From NCBI RefSeq assembly GCF_900157385.1, contig NZ_LT717701.1, positions 1,461,772 through 1,525,771 on the forward strand: a DNA stretch of 64,000 nucleotides. The letters are read 5' to 3'. The notes beneath the pieces were generated by a model that ran no database searches, was not told the DNA's origin, and saw only the letters and a program-made list of their open reading frames with translations. The translations under genes and the position numbers were made by a program. This document shows, piece after piece, positions 47,631-59,010 of this stretch (positions are counted from its first letter, which is position 1; every line of letters begins with the position of its first letter). Source of the DNA: Mycobacterium terramassiliense. Its GTDB lineage: Bacteria; Actinomycetota; Actinomycetes; Mycobacteriales; Mycobacteriaceae.

Positions 47631-48365
47631 ATGATCGGCGTGACCCAGACCGAAGCCGTTATGACCATCGAGCTGCAGCGCCCCGAGCGTCGCAATGCCC
47701 TGAACTCCCAGCTCGTCGACGAGCTGCGGGAGGCCATCCAGAAGGCCGGCGACGACGGATCGACCCGCGCAATCGTGCTGACCGGCCAGGGCACCGTGTT
47801 CTGCGCCGGCGCGGATCTGTCCGGGGACGCCTTCGCCGCCGACTATCCCGCCCGGCTCATCGAGCTGCACAAAGTCATGGACGCCGCTCCGATCGTGGTG
47901 ATCGGGGCCATCAACGGCCCCGCCATCGGCGCCGGTTTGCAGCTGGCCATGCAATGCGATCTGCGGGTCGCCGCGCCGGACGCGTTCTTTCAGTTTCCGA
48001 CCGCGAAATACGGCCTGGCCCTGGACAACTGGAGCATCCGGCGGCTGTCGTCGCTGGTCGGCCACGGGCGGGCTCGCGCCATGCTGCTGACCGCGGAGAA
48101 GCTCACCACCGAGGTGGCGCTGCAGACCGGAATGGTCAACCGCATCGGGACGCTGGCCGACGCCCAGGCCTGGGCCGCCGAGGTCGCGGGCCTGGCGCCG
48201 CTGGCGATAGAGCATGCCAAGCGGGTGCTCAACGACGACGGCGCCATCCAGGAAGCCTGGCCGGAGCACAAGGAGCTCTTCGACCGGGCGTGGGCCAGCC
48301 AGGACGTGATCGAGGCGCAGGTCGCACGCGTCGAGAAGCGACCACCGAAGTTTCAAGGAGCCTGA
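47631..48365 (+). CDS. echA6: Enoyl-CoA hydratase-like protein EchA6
   Basis: A 244-residue crotonase-fold protein. It has [26 protein letters not shown], the oxyanion-hole segments [10 protein letters not shown] and [41 protein letters not shown]. EchA6 of M. tuberculosis (Rv0905) binds long acyl-CoA and helps feed mycolic acid synthesis rather than acting as a normal hydratase, as reported for this protein. The usual second catalytic glutamate region is replaced. It starts leaderless. The metallo-hydrolase follows after 5 nt. Confidence 0.93.
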   Translation: MIGVTQTEAVMTIELQRPERRNALNSQLVDELREAIQKAGDDGSTRAIVLTGQGTVFCAGADLSGDAFAADYPARLIELHKVMDAAPIVVIGAINGPAIGAGLQLAMQCDLRVAAPDAFFQFPTAKYGLALDNWSIRRLSSLVGHGRARAMLLTAEKLTTEVALQTGMVNRIGTLADAQAWAAEVAGLAPLAIEHAKRVLNDDGAIQEAWPEHKELFDRAWASQDVIEAQVARVEKRPPKFQGA

Positions 48366-48370
48366 CAGTC

Positions 48371-49489
48371 ATGCCGCGGGGGGCGCTACGACTGGCCGCC
48401 GGCACGGCCTCGCTGGCGGCCGGCGGTTGGCTGCTGCGCGCGCTGCACGGCGCCCCGTCCGCCCTCGGCGCGTCGCCCGCGGCGATCCGGGCGGTGGCGG
48501 AGGCGTCGCCCAACTACTCCGACGGCGAGTTCGTCAACCTCGACCCCGCCTCGATCTACCAGATGGACCGCGAGGAGTTGCGGCTGATCGTGTGGGAGCT
48601 GCTGGCCGGGCGCGGCGGCAGCCGGCCGAAAGGGCCGATCCCGTTGGCCGCGCCGGAAATCTTCGACGGCGCCGCCAGCCGGCTGGCCGTCAGCTGGTTC
48701 GGCCACTCGACGGCGCTGGTGGAGATCGACGGTTACCGGGTGCTCACCGATCCGGTCTGGAGCGACCGATGCTCGCCGTCGGACATCGTCGGCCCGCAGC
48801 GGCTGCATCCGCCGCCCGTGCAACTGGAGGGGCTGCCCGCCGTCGATGCGGTGGTGATCAGCCACGACCACTACGACCACCTCGACATCGACACGGTCAT
48901 CGCCTTGGCGCACACGCAGCGGGCCCCGTTTTTCGTGCCGCTCGGGGTCGGCGCCCACCTGCGCGCGTGGGGAATCCCCGAGCACCGCATCGTCGAGCTC
49001 GACTGGCATCAGGGCGCGAAGCTGGACCAGCTCACCGTGATTTGCATGCCGGCGCGGCACTTTTCGGGTCGCTTCCTGGATCGCAACACCACGCTGTGGG
49101 CGTCGTGGGCGTTTCTTGGCCCGAGCCATCGCGCGTATTTCGGCGGCGACACCGGCTACACCAAGAGCTTCGCGCAGATCGGGGCCGACCATGGCCCGTT
49201 CGACCTGACCCTGCTGCCCGTCGGGGCGTACAACACGGCATGGCCGGACATCCACATGAACCCCGAGGAGGCGGTACGGGCGCACCTGGACGTTACCGAC
49301 TCGGGCTCGGGGCTGCTGATCCCCATCCATTGGGGCACCTTCCGGCTGGCCCCGCACCCGTGGGCCGAGCCGGTCGAGCGGGTGTTGAAGGCGGCTGAGC
49401 CCGTAGGTGTACAGGTGGCGGTGCCCGTACCGGGCCAGCGCATCGATCCCGCCGCGCCCCGCAGATTCAACCCGTGGTGGCGGCTCTAA
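48371..49489 (+). CDS. Metallo-beta-lactamase-fold hydrolase (NAPE-PLD-like)
   Basis: A 372-residue protein, matching Rv0906 in length by memory. The N-terminus is a signal/membrane segment (LRLAAGTASLAAGGWLLRALHG); the metal-binding motif is VVISHDHYDHLDIDTVIALAHT (HxHxDH), followed by the MPARHFSGRFLDRNTTLWASW loop, YFGGDTGYTKSF, and IPIHWGTFRLAPHPWAEPVERVLKAAE. This pattern is that of the NAPE-PLD-type phospholipase group. It is downstream of echA6 by 5 nt and probably co-transcribed. The natural substrate is unknown. Confidence 0.93.
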   Translation: MPRGALRLAAGTASLAAGGWLLRALHGAPSALGASPAAIRAVAEASPNYSDGEFVNLDPASIYQMDREELRLIVWELLAGRGGSRPKGPIPLAAPEIFDGAASRLAVSWFGHSTALVEIDGYRVLTDPVWSDRCSPSDIVGPQRLHPPPVQLEGLPAVDAVVISHDHYDHLDIDTVIALAHTQRAPFFVPLGVGAHLRAWGIPEHRIVELDWHQGAKLDQLTVICMPARHFSGRFLDRNTTLWASWAFLGPSHRAYFGGDTGYTKSFAQIGADHGPFDLTLLPVGAYNTAWPDIHMNPEEAVRAHLDVTDSGSGLLIPIHWGTFRLAPHPWAEPVERVLKAAEPVGVQVAVPVPGQRIDPAAPRRFNPWWRL

Positions 49490-49508
49490 CCCACGTTAGA
49501 GTTCCGCC

Positions 49509-51097
49509 ATGACGAAACGCGCGGCGACGGCCGCTGTGGCGCTGGCCTTGCTCGCGTTGACGGGCTGCCGGCCCGCGCCACCGGCGTCCTCGCCGCCGCC
49601 CGCCCCATCTGGGGCGCCGCCCAACGAGGTGTCGGGCGTCGAGATCCCCGCCGGGCGCATCGACGACGCCGTCGCGAAGGTCGACGGCCTGGTCGGTGAT
49701 CTGATGAAGAGCACCGGCATCCCCGGCATGGCGGTGGCCATCGTCCACGGCGGAAAGACCGTATATGCCAAGGGATTTGGGACCAGAAATACAAGCAAGG
49801 GTGACGCAGAAGACAATAAGGTCGACGCCGACACCGTCTTCCAGTTGGCGTCGGTGTCCAAATCGGTCGGCGCGACGGTGGTGGCACACGAAGTCAGCGC
49901 CAACGTCGTCGCCTGGGACACGCCCGTGGTGTCCAAGCTGCCGTGGTTCGCGCTGGGCGATCCCTATGTCACCGGCCACGCGACGATCGCCGACCTGTAT
50001 TCGCACCGTTCCGGGTTGCCCGACCACGCCGGTGACAAACTGGAGGATCTGGGCTACGACCGCCGGCAGGTGCTCGAGCGCCTGAAGTATCTGCCGCTCG
50101 CGCCGTTTCGAAACAGCTACGCCTACACCAACTTCGGCGTGACCGCCGCCGCCGACGCGGTGGCGGCCGCGGCGGGCAGGCCGTGGGAGGCCCTCTCCGA
50201 CGAGGTGCTGTACCGCCCACTGGGCATGGCGGCCACGAGTTCGCGCTTCGCCGATTTCCTCGCCAGGCCAAACCGCGCCGCCAACCACGTCAAGGTCGGC
50301 GACAAGTGGGAGCCGCGCTTTCAACGCGATCCGGATCCCCAGTCGGCCGCGGGCGGGGTGAGCTCGTCGGTCAACGACATGGCGCGCTGGCTGATCATGT
50401 TGCTGGGCAACGGGACTTATCAAGGTCAGCGCATCGTGTCACCCGAGGCGCTGCTGCCGGCGACCACCGCGCAGGTCGTATCGGTTCCCGCAACCACACC
50501 CAAGGCGCGCTCCGGCTTCTACGGGTACGGTTTCAACGTGTCGGTGGCCTCGTCGGGCCGCACGGAATACAGCCATTCCGGCGCTTTCTCGTTGGGGGAG
50601 GCGACGAACTTCGTGGTGATGCCGTCCGAGGACCTGGGCATCATCGCGCTCACCAACGCCGCACCCATCGGCGTACCGGAGACGCTGACCGCCGAGTTCA
50701 TGGATCTGGTGCAGTACGGTCAGATTCGCGAGAACTGGGCTGACCTGTACAGGCAGGCGATCGGCTGGATGAACAACCCCGAAGGCTCACTGTTAGGCAA
50801 GCAGCCCCCGGCCAACCCCGCGCCGCCCAGACCGCTCGGCGACTACGCCGGCGTCTACGTCAGCGACTATTGGGGCCCGGCCGTCGTGACAGCACGCGAC
50901 GGCGCCTTGCAGCTGTCGCTGGGGCCGAAGAACCGGACGTTCACGTTGGCGCACTGGGACGGTGACACGTTCACCTTCCCGGTGACCGACGAAAACGCCC
51001 CGCCTGGAACCATTTCCAAGGCCACCTTTTCCGGTTCGCCGGCGCCCACCCTGAACCTGGAGTACTTCGACTCCGACAAGCTGGGAACGTTCACCCG

Positions 51098-51101
<4 letters not shown>
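49509..51101 (+). CDS. Serine beta-lactamase/penicillin-binding-type lipoprotein (Rv0907-like)
   Basis: A 530-residue exported lipoprotein: signal peptide [19 protein letters not shown] with a lipobox cysteine at residue 19. The class C-type serine hydrolase fold shows the SxxK motif in [17 protein letters not shown] in [14 protein letters not shown] (the YxN), and HSG in [12 protein letters not shown]. It probably acts on a peptidoglycan-related or esterified substrate; antibiotic hydrolysis is not shown. Its stop overlaps ctpE by four bases. Confidence 0.92.
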
Positions 51102-53491
<2,390 letters not shown>

Positions 53492-53525
53492 AATCCCGGG
53501 CGAATCCTCGGGAAGGGACACGCAG

Positions 53526-53714
53526 ATGGGATTCCTGGACAAGGCCAAGGACCTGTTGGCGCAAAACGCCGACAAGGTCGAGACCGCGATAGACAAGGCC
53601 GGCGAATTCGTCGACGGCAGGACGCAGGGAAAGTACTCGGACACCATCCACAAGGTGGCCGAAGAGGCCAAGAAAGCGGCCGATTCCGCCGTCCAGAACG
53701 ACCCGCAGAACTGA
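53526..53714 (+). CDS. Antitoxin Rv0909-like
   Basis: A 62-residue protein, [54 protein letters not shown], which matches the Rv0909-type antitoxin: a short, charged, helical protein. It lies 34 nt downstream of ctpE, behind GGGAAGGGAC, and 4 nt before the partner SRPBCC gene. In M. tuberculosis Rv0909-Rv0910 act as an antitoxin-toxin pair. Confidence 0.9.
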   Translation: MGFLDKAKDLLAQNADKVETAIDKAGEFVDGRTQGKYSDTIHKVAEEAKKAADSAVQNDPQN

Positions 53715-53718
53715 GCGC

Positions 53719-54192
53719 ATGGCGAAACTATCCGGATCCATCGACGTACCGCTGCCTCCCGAGGTGGCCTGGAAGCACGCCTCCGACCTGTCGCGGTACA
53801 AGGACTGGCTGACCATCCATCGGGTGTGGCGCAGCACGCTGCCCGACGACATCGACAAGGGGACGGTCGTCGAGTCGATCGTCGAGGTCAAGGGCATGTA
53901 CAACCGGATCAAGTGGACGGTCGTGCGCTACAAGCCGCCGGAAGGCATGACGCTCAACGGGGATGGCGTCGGCGGGGTCAAGGTCAAGCTGCTGGCCAAG
54001 GTTCAACCCGCGGACGAGGGCTCCGTCGTCAGCTTCGACGTGCACCTCGGTGGCCCGGCGCTGTTCGGGCCGATCGGCATGATCGTCGCCGCCGCGTTGC
54101 GCAGCGACATCAACCAGTCGCTGCGGAACTTCGTCCGGGTGTTCACCGCCCCCGATCCGCACACGAACGGGGACGGCGGCGTCCGTCGCTGA
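53719..54192 (+). CDS. Toxin Rv0910-like (SRPBCC fold)
   Basis: A 157-residue protein from the ATG at 53719, MAKLSGSIDVPLPPEVAWKHASDLSRYKDWLTIHRVWRSTLPDDI, of the SRPBCC/Bet v1-like fold. It is the growth-inhibiting partner of the upstream small antitoxin in M. tuberculosis. Its C-terminal residues are extended relative to Rv0910 (about 144 residues). The mode of toxicity is not understood. It follows the antitoxin by 4 nt. Confidence 0.88.
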   Translation: MAKLSGSIDVPLPPEVAWKHASDLSRYKDWLTIHRVWRSTLPDDIDKGTVVESIVEVKGMYNRIKWTVVRYKPPEGMTLNGDGVGGVKVKLLAKVQPADEGSVVSFDVHLGGPALFGPIGMIVAAALRSDINQSLRNFVRVFTAPDPHTNGDGGVRR

Positions 54193-54286
54193 TCGCTCCG
54201 GCCGATGAGTTTTAGGGTCCGCGCCAGTCGATACGTGTGAACCCCGATGACGGGGCCAGGACACACGACAGATAAGGAGGGTCATC

Positions 54287-55060
54287 GTGCCCATCCGTGA
54301 CGGCGCGCCGCTCGGCGCGCCCTGCTGGATCGACCTGACGACGTCGGACCTCGACCGCGCCCAGGACTTCTACGGCACGGTCTTCGGCTGGACGTTCGAG
54401 TCTGCCGGGCCCGAGTACGGCGGATACGTCAACGCCGCCCGCGACGGCCGGGGCGTCGCCGGCCTGATGGCCAACCGGCCCGAGTTCGGGTCGCCGGACC
54501 AGTGGGCCACCTACTTTCACACCGCCGACGTCGACGCGACGGTGTCGGCGATAACAGCGGCGGGGGGCGCGCTGTGCATGGGGCCGATGGAAATTCCGGC
54601 CAAGGGCCACATGGCTGTGGCGACCGACCCGTCGGGAGCGTTCTTCGGGCTGTGGCAGCCGTTGGAGCACCTCGGGTTCGAGGTGATCGGGGAGGCCGGC
54701 TCCCCGGTGTGGCACCAGCTGACCACGCGTGACTTCCGCGCCGCGGTCGACTTCTACCGCGAGGTGTTCGGATGGCGGACCGAGCTGGTTTCCGACACGG
54801 ACGAATTCCGTTACGCCACTGCCTGGTTCGGCGACCAACAATTGCTCGGCGTGATGGACGGCGCCCGCTGCCTGCCCGAGGGCGTTCCGTCGAACTGGAC
54901 GATCTTCTTCGGCGCCGAGGACGTCGACAAGACGCTGCGGGTGATCGCCGACAACGGCGGAGCCGTCGTGCAGGGGGCCGAGGACACCCCGTACGGACGC
55001 TTGGCCGCGGCGACCGACCCGACCGGGGTCATCTTCAACCTGTCGTCGTTGGAGGGCTAA
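54287..55060 (+). CDS. Two-domain VOC protein (Rv0911-like)
   Basis: A 257-residue protein from GTG 54287, behind AAGGAGGG. It consists of two consecutive VOC domains: PCWIDLTTSDLDRAQDFYGTVFGWTF, with TDPSGAFFGLWQP, then WHQLTTRDFRAAVDFYREVFGWRTEL with TDPTGVIFNLSSLEG. The two halves resemble each other, suggesting a duplication. The family includes glyoxalase-like and hydrolase proteins; function is unknown. Confidence 0.9.
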   Translation: MPIRDGAPLGAPCWIDLTTSDLDRAQDFYGTVFGWTFESAGPEYGGYVNAARDGRGVAGLMANRPEFGSPDQWATYFHTADVDATVSAITAAGGALCMGPMEIPAKGHMAVATDPSGAFFGLWQPLEHLGFEVIGEAGSPVWHQLTTRDFRAAVDFYREVFGWRTELVSDTDEFRYATAWFGDQQLLGVMDGARCLPEGVPSNWTIFFGAEDVDKTLRVIADNGGAVVQGAEDTPYGRLAAATDPTGVIFNLSSLEG

Positions 55061-55112
55061 CGGCGGGCGTTGGTCACACCGGTGCGGTGGCGAGTCGGCT
55101 AATCTCCCAACC

Positions 55113-55547
55113 ATGACTCGCCGCCTGCGCCCTGGCTGGCTGGTGGCGTTTTTCGCCCTGCTCATCTCGGCCAGCGCCTGGATGCCGTGGCTTACGACGG
55201 CGGCGGGCGGCGGCGGCTGGGCCAACGCCATCGGCGGCACGCACGGCAACCTGGAACTGCCGAGGGGCTTTGGTGCGGGACAGCTGATCGTGTTGCTGTC
55301 CTCGACGCTGCTTGTGGCCGGGGCGATGGTGGGACGCGGCCTGTCGGTGAAGCTCGCTTCGGTTGCCGCGCTGGTGATTTCACTGCTCATCGTGGCGCTG
55401 ACGGTGTGGTACTACAAGCTCAACGTCAACCCGCCGGTGTCGGCCGAGTACGGGCTTTACGTCGGCGCCGTCGCTGCTGGCTGCGCCGTGCTGTGCTCGA
55501 TGACGGCGGTGATCGCGGGGTTGGCCTCCGGGCGGTCGAGCCGGTGA
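55113..55547 (+). CDS. Small four-helix membrane protein (Rv0912-like)
   Basis: A 144-residue protein starting MTRRLRPGWLVAFFALLISASAWMPWLTT. Four hydrophobic helices can be seen (positions about 9-29, 54-69, 77-98, 112-137). It matches Rv0912 in position. Function is unknown. It converges with the VOC gene, stops four bases apart. Confidence 0.83.
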   Translation: MTRRLRPGWLVAFFALLISASAWMPWLTTAAGGGGWANAIGGTHGNLELPRGFGAGQLIVLLSSTLLVAGAMVGRGLSVKLASVAALVISLLIVALTVWYYKLNVNPPVSAEYGLYVGAVAAGCAVLCSMTAVIAGLASGRSSR

Positions 55548-55551
55548 GGCT

Positions 55552-56040
55552 TCACGCCGACGGGAACTCGTGCTTGCCTGAGGCGGTGCTGTCCTCTGGC
55601 TCGTTGACGCCGAATACGAAGGGCGCGAAGACTACTTCGCGGGCGTCGGGGTCGCGGTAGGTGACAGCGCCCGTCGCCTCCCAGTACGGGTGCTGCTCCA
55701 CGGGTGCCAGACCCGCCGCCTGCAGGCGCGCGATGGCGGCCTGTTGCGCCTCCCGGTCGGGAAAGTACAGGCACAGTTGTTCGTGAGGGTCGACGGCGAC
55801 GGGGTCGACCGACTCGACGATCTCCATCGTCAGGTTCCAGCTGGGCAGGCCGAAGATGGCGCCGTTGCTGCCGTAGCTGGCCTCGAACGTTTCGTAGAGC
55901 GGCAGCCCGACGAGCTCGCGGTAAAACCGCACGGTCTCGGCGAAGTTCGAGGTGCGCCGGGCGAAGCGGATGGCGCCGAGCGGCGCCAAGTGCGGGGGCC
56001 AATGGGTGGCCCGATGGCCCGATCCGGGCCACATCGTCAC
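55552..56040 (-). CDS. VOC-family dioxygenase-like protein
   Basis: A 162-residue protein from GTG 56040 (VTMWPGSGHRATHWPPHLAPLGAIRFARRTSN), or from the ATG at 56034. It has a VOC fold: NFAETVRFYRELVGLPLYETFEASYGSNGAIFGLPSWN and YWEATGAVTYRDPDAREVVFAPFVFG, the latter with a metal-type glutamate. The GTG overlaps the carotenoid oxygenase stop by four bases (GTGA), so it belongs to that operon. The substrate is unknown. Confidence 0.85.
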   Translation of the reverse strand: MTMWPGSGHRATHWPPHLAPLGAIRFARRTSNFAETVRFYRELVGLPLYETFEASYGSNGAIFGLPSWNLTMEIVESVDPVAVDPHEQLCLYFPDREAQQAAIARLQAAGLAPVEQHPYWEATGAVTYRDPDAREVVFAPFVFGVNEPEDSTASGKHEFPSA

Positions 56041-57551
56041 AGCCCCACTCCGCTTGCCGCCGACTCCGCGGTATGCCAGCGCCGCAGCTGATCGCCTGGC
56101 GCCCACGTCGAATGCGTGCCGCTGGAAATGCGTTCCGGCAGTTGCAGTTTGCACACCGGTCCGTCGGCGATGCGGGCGGCGTCGAAGACAACGCAGTAGG
56201 AGGCGTCGGTGTTCATGTCGGTGGTCAGGGTGACCAGGTAGCCGTCGTCCTCCCCGGTTGCGCCGACCCGCGGCGCCATCGCGGTCTCGCTGCCGTAGAC
56301 ACCGTCACCGAAGGAGATGCCCTCTTGGGTCCCGGTGAGCAGATCGTGTTTGACCAGGCCGTCGAACAGGAACCAGCCCGGTCTGCCCGTGGCAGCGTAG
56401 GTGTACCGGTAGTCCCGCGCGGCGTAGCCGGGATTGATGGTGCCGAACTCGGTGATCGATTCCGACAGTTGCTCTTCTTTCACCGCGCCGGTCACCAGGT
56501 TGAAGCGCCACCGGTGCAGCCGGGCCTGGAGGCGATCCAGCGCCAAGAAGCGAAAGAGCTTGTCCCACTTGGTTCCGCCGGTGTCAAGCGGTTGCGGATC
56601 GCCCTCGAAGAAGCCGTCGAGCACGATCTCGTCGCCGTCCTCGTAAGCGTTGACGAAGTGCAGCACGAAGGTCGGGTCCGCCTCGAACCAGCGGATGTCG
56701 CCGGTGGTGCCCCGGCGGGGGAGCACGGCGAAGCGCGACGGGATGTCGGGATAGAACCGCGGCAGGTGCACGTCGTGCTCGAGTAGCCTCGGATCCCAGA
56801 ACAACGGGAAATCGTTGAGTATCACGTAGTTTTCGGTGAATGCCATGTCGTGCGGCAGCCGCGGGCCGGGCAGCGGGATGTCGGTGTAGTGGACCAGTTC
56901 GTCGCTGTCGTCGACCACGCCGTAGCGCATGTACGGCTCTTGCTTGCTGTAGTTGAAGAACAGCAGCTCGCCGGTCTTGCCGTCCACCTTCGGGTGCGCC
57001 GACACGCCCCAATCGGTGGGGAAGCGCCCGTTCCAGGTCTCCTTGCCGAGGGTGCTGGCCGAGTACGGGTCGAGCCGGTACAGGTCGCCGCACTGGTAGA
57101 AGCTCGTCAGCGCGATACCGCGGTGAACGATCACGTCGGTGCTCGACGCGTCCTTCATCCGGGTGCGAGCCCCCCAGCCGTCCTCCCGTTTGGCCAGTTG
57201 CACCGCCTCGGCCAGGCCCGGCCACAGCGGTTCGCCGGCCTCGTTCTCCGCCAGGAATCCCTCCGTTCGGACAAAACGGTTGCGGTAGAAGGCCTTTCCG
57301 TCGCGGAAGCCGACTACGTGCAGCATGCCGTCGCCGTCGAAGGGGTGATAGGTCTTGAGCGCCGGGTGCAACGGATTCTCGGTGTTGCGCAGGTAGATGC
57401 CGTCCAGGTCGTGGGGGATTTCGCCCGCCACGGCGGTGAGGTCGTCGGCGTCCCACTCCGTCGTCTGCGGACGCCAGGGCCCGGTCCGGTAGGGGTGGTC
57501 GTCGTCTTCGGGCAGGGTCGACAGGAACTTGCCAACGATCTCAACATCCAT
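56037..57551 (-). CDS. Carotenoid cleavage oxygenase family protein (Rv0913c-like)
   Basis: A 504-residue non-haem iron enzyme of the carotenoid oxygenase (RPE65) family. The start is the ATG at 57551 (MDVEIVGKFLSTLPEDDDHPYRTGPWRPQTTEWDADDL). Family pieces are IPHDLDGIYLRNTENPLHPA, FDGDGMLHVVGFRDGK, VSAHPKVDGKTGELLFFNYS (iron His), LPHDMAFTENYVILNDFP (iron His), VLHFVNAYEDGDEIVLDGFF (iron His) and the C-terminal SSGTHSTWAP (iron His-like). It oxidatively cleaves a carotenoid or stilbene-type double bond. It begins 2 nt after the thiolase stop. Confidence 0.93.
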   Translation of the reverse strand: MDVEIVGKFLSTLPEDDDHPYRTGPWRPQTTEWDADDLTAVAGEIPHDLDGIYLRNTENPLHPALKTYHPFDGDGMLHVVGFRDGKAFYRNRFVRTEGFLAENEAGEPLWPGLAEAVQLAKREDGWGARTRMKDASSTDVIVHRGIALTSFYQCGDLYRLDPYSASTLGKETWNGRFPTDWGVSAHPKVDGKTGELLFFNYSKQEPYMRYGVVDDSDELVHYTDIPLPGPRLPHDMAFTENYVILNDFPLFWDPRLLEHDVHLPRFYPDIPSRFAVLPRRGTTGDIRWFEADPTFVLHFVNAYEDGDEIVLDGFFEGDPQPLDTGGTKWDKLFRFLALDRLQARLHRWRFNLVTGAVKEEQLSESITEFGTINPGYAARDYRYTYAATGRPGWFLFDGLVKHDLLTGTQEGISFGDGVYGSETAMAPRVGATGEDDGYLVTLTTDMNTDASYCVVFDAARIADGPVCKLQLPERISSGTHSTWAPGDQLRRWHTAESAASGVGL

Positions 57552-57553
57552 GG

Positions 57554-58780
57554 TCACGAACCTTCGGTTGCGCTCACGACGAAGCTGACGGTGGTGGCGG
57601 TGCTGCCGCCGAAGTTCAGAGTGCCGAACGTGCTGGCGTCCTCGACCTGGTAGTCGCCGGCGGCGCCGCTGACCTGCTTGGCCGCGTCGAGCAGCATCCG
57701 CACCCCGGACGCGCCGACGGGGTGGCCGCCGCCGATCAGCCCGCCGCTGGGGTTGATCGGCAGCCGGCCGCCGATCTCGATCTCGCCGTTTTCGATGGCC
57801 TTCCACGACTCGCCCGGGCCGGTCAGCCCGATGTGGTCGATGGCGAGGTACTCGCTGGGTGTGAAGCAGTCGTGCACCTCGAACCCGTCGAGGTCGTCGA
57901 GGGTCACCCGTGCGCGGCGCAGGGCATCGAGGACCGCCGCCCGCACATGGGGCAGCACGTACGGGTCGTCGGCGGCGCGGTCGAGCTTCTGCCGCAGACC
58001 CAACCCGACCGTGCGGTGTCCCCACCCGTCGATGCGGCCGATCGGGCGCGCGCCCGGGTGATCGCGCAGGTATCCGTCGTTGACCAGAACCACCCCCGCC
58101 CCTCCGTCGGTCATCTGGCTGCAGTCGAATCGGCGCAGCCGGCCCTCGGTGATCGGGTTGGTCGCGTCGTCGTCGGTGATCGGGTCGGGAACCGTCCAGC
58201 CGCGCGTTTGGGCGTTGGGGTTGCGCCGCGCGTTGGCGAAGTTGAGCTGCGCGATGGCGCGCAGGTGCGCGTCGTCCAAGCCGTAGCGCCGGTCGTACTC
58301 GTCGGCCACCTCGGCGAACATCGAGGGCCACAGGTAGCGCGCGCCGGCCCCTTCGTGCCCGGTCCAGGCGGCGGCGCCGAGATGCTGGGCGGCCGTGTCA
58401 CCCGGCACCGTCTTCTCCAGCTCGATACCCACCACCAGCGCGGCGTCGTACGCGCCCGACCGCAAATCGGCCATCGCCGCCAGCGCCGCCACGCTGCCCG
58501 ACGCGCACGCGGCCTCGTGCCGCGAGGCCGGGGTGTTCCAGAGCTCGTCGCACACCGTGGCCGGCATCGCCCCGAGGTGACCCTGGCTCGCGAACATCTC
58601 GCCGAAGGCGTTGCCGACATGGACGACGCCGACGTCGGCGGCGTCGATTTTCGCCGCGGCGAGCGTGCTCCGCACCACCTCGTCGGTCAGCGCGGCGAAG
58701 TCGCGGCCCTCCCTGGTGAGGTTGCGAGCGAAATCGCTTTGGTAGCCCCCGAGAATCCACACGTCAGTCGAGCGGTCCAT
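57554..58780 (-). CDS. Acetyl-CoA acetyltransferase (SCP-x-type thiolase; Rv0914c-like)
   Basis: A 408-residue thiolase-like protein from the ATG at 58780. The active-site Cys is in SRHEAACASGSVAALAAM (about residues 85-102), and further signatures are HDCFTPSEYLAIDHIGL and GGLIGGGHPVGASGVRMLLDAAKQ, where the His and Gly-rich segment form the catalytic site. It resembles lipid-transfer-type thiolases (SCP-2). It is the first gene of a three-gene operon with the carotenoid oxygenase and the VOC protein, stops and starts 2-4 bases apart. Substrate unknown. Confidence 0.92.
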   Translation of the reverse strand: MDRSTDVWILGGYQSDFARNLTREGRDFAALTDEVVRSTLAAAKIDAADVGVVHVGNAFGEMFASQGHLGAMPATVCDELWNTPASRHEAACASGSVAALAAMADLRSGAYDAALVVGIELEKTVPGDTAAQHLGAAAWTGHEGAGARYLWPSMFAEVADEYDRRYGLDDAHLRAIAQLNFANARRNPNAQTRGWTVPDPITDDDATNPITEGRLRRFDCSQMTDGGAGVVLVNDGYLRDHPGARPIGRIDGWGHRTVGLGLRQKLDRAADDPYVLPHVRAAVLDALRRARVTLDDLDGFEVHDCFTPSEYLAIDHIGLTGPGESWKAIENGEIEIGGRLPINPSGGLIGGGHPVGASGVRMLLDAAKQVSGAAGDYQVEDASTFGTLNFGGSTATTVSFVVSATEGS

Positions 58781-59010
58781 ACGCGGAACGCTACTCCGCC
58801 GAGCCCGTGAAAGAGGGCGGCCCCGTCGGCTCTCGGGCTGAACCGACGGGACCTAGACGGGCGCGAAGGCCGGCCGACGCGCACGCCTCTTTTGCATCAT
58901 TACCGCCCGGCGGGGTTGACAAACATTACGAATCGACGCGGCGACCTTTCCGAGAATGGCAGCTGAGCTGGGTGAATTCACCTTTGCGCTGTTCAGGGCG
59001 CCGCGAGGGG
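58781..59010. other. Intergenic region with no clear element
   Basis: These 230 bases lie between the thiolase start and the symporter stop. Nothing convincing as a gene is present. It should contain the thiolase promoter, and possibly a terminator for the symporter, though no strong hairpin was found. Confidence 0.5.
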
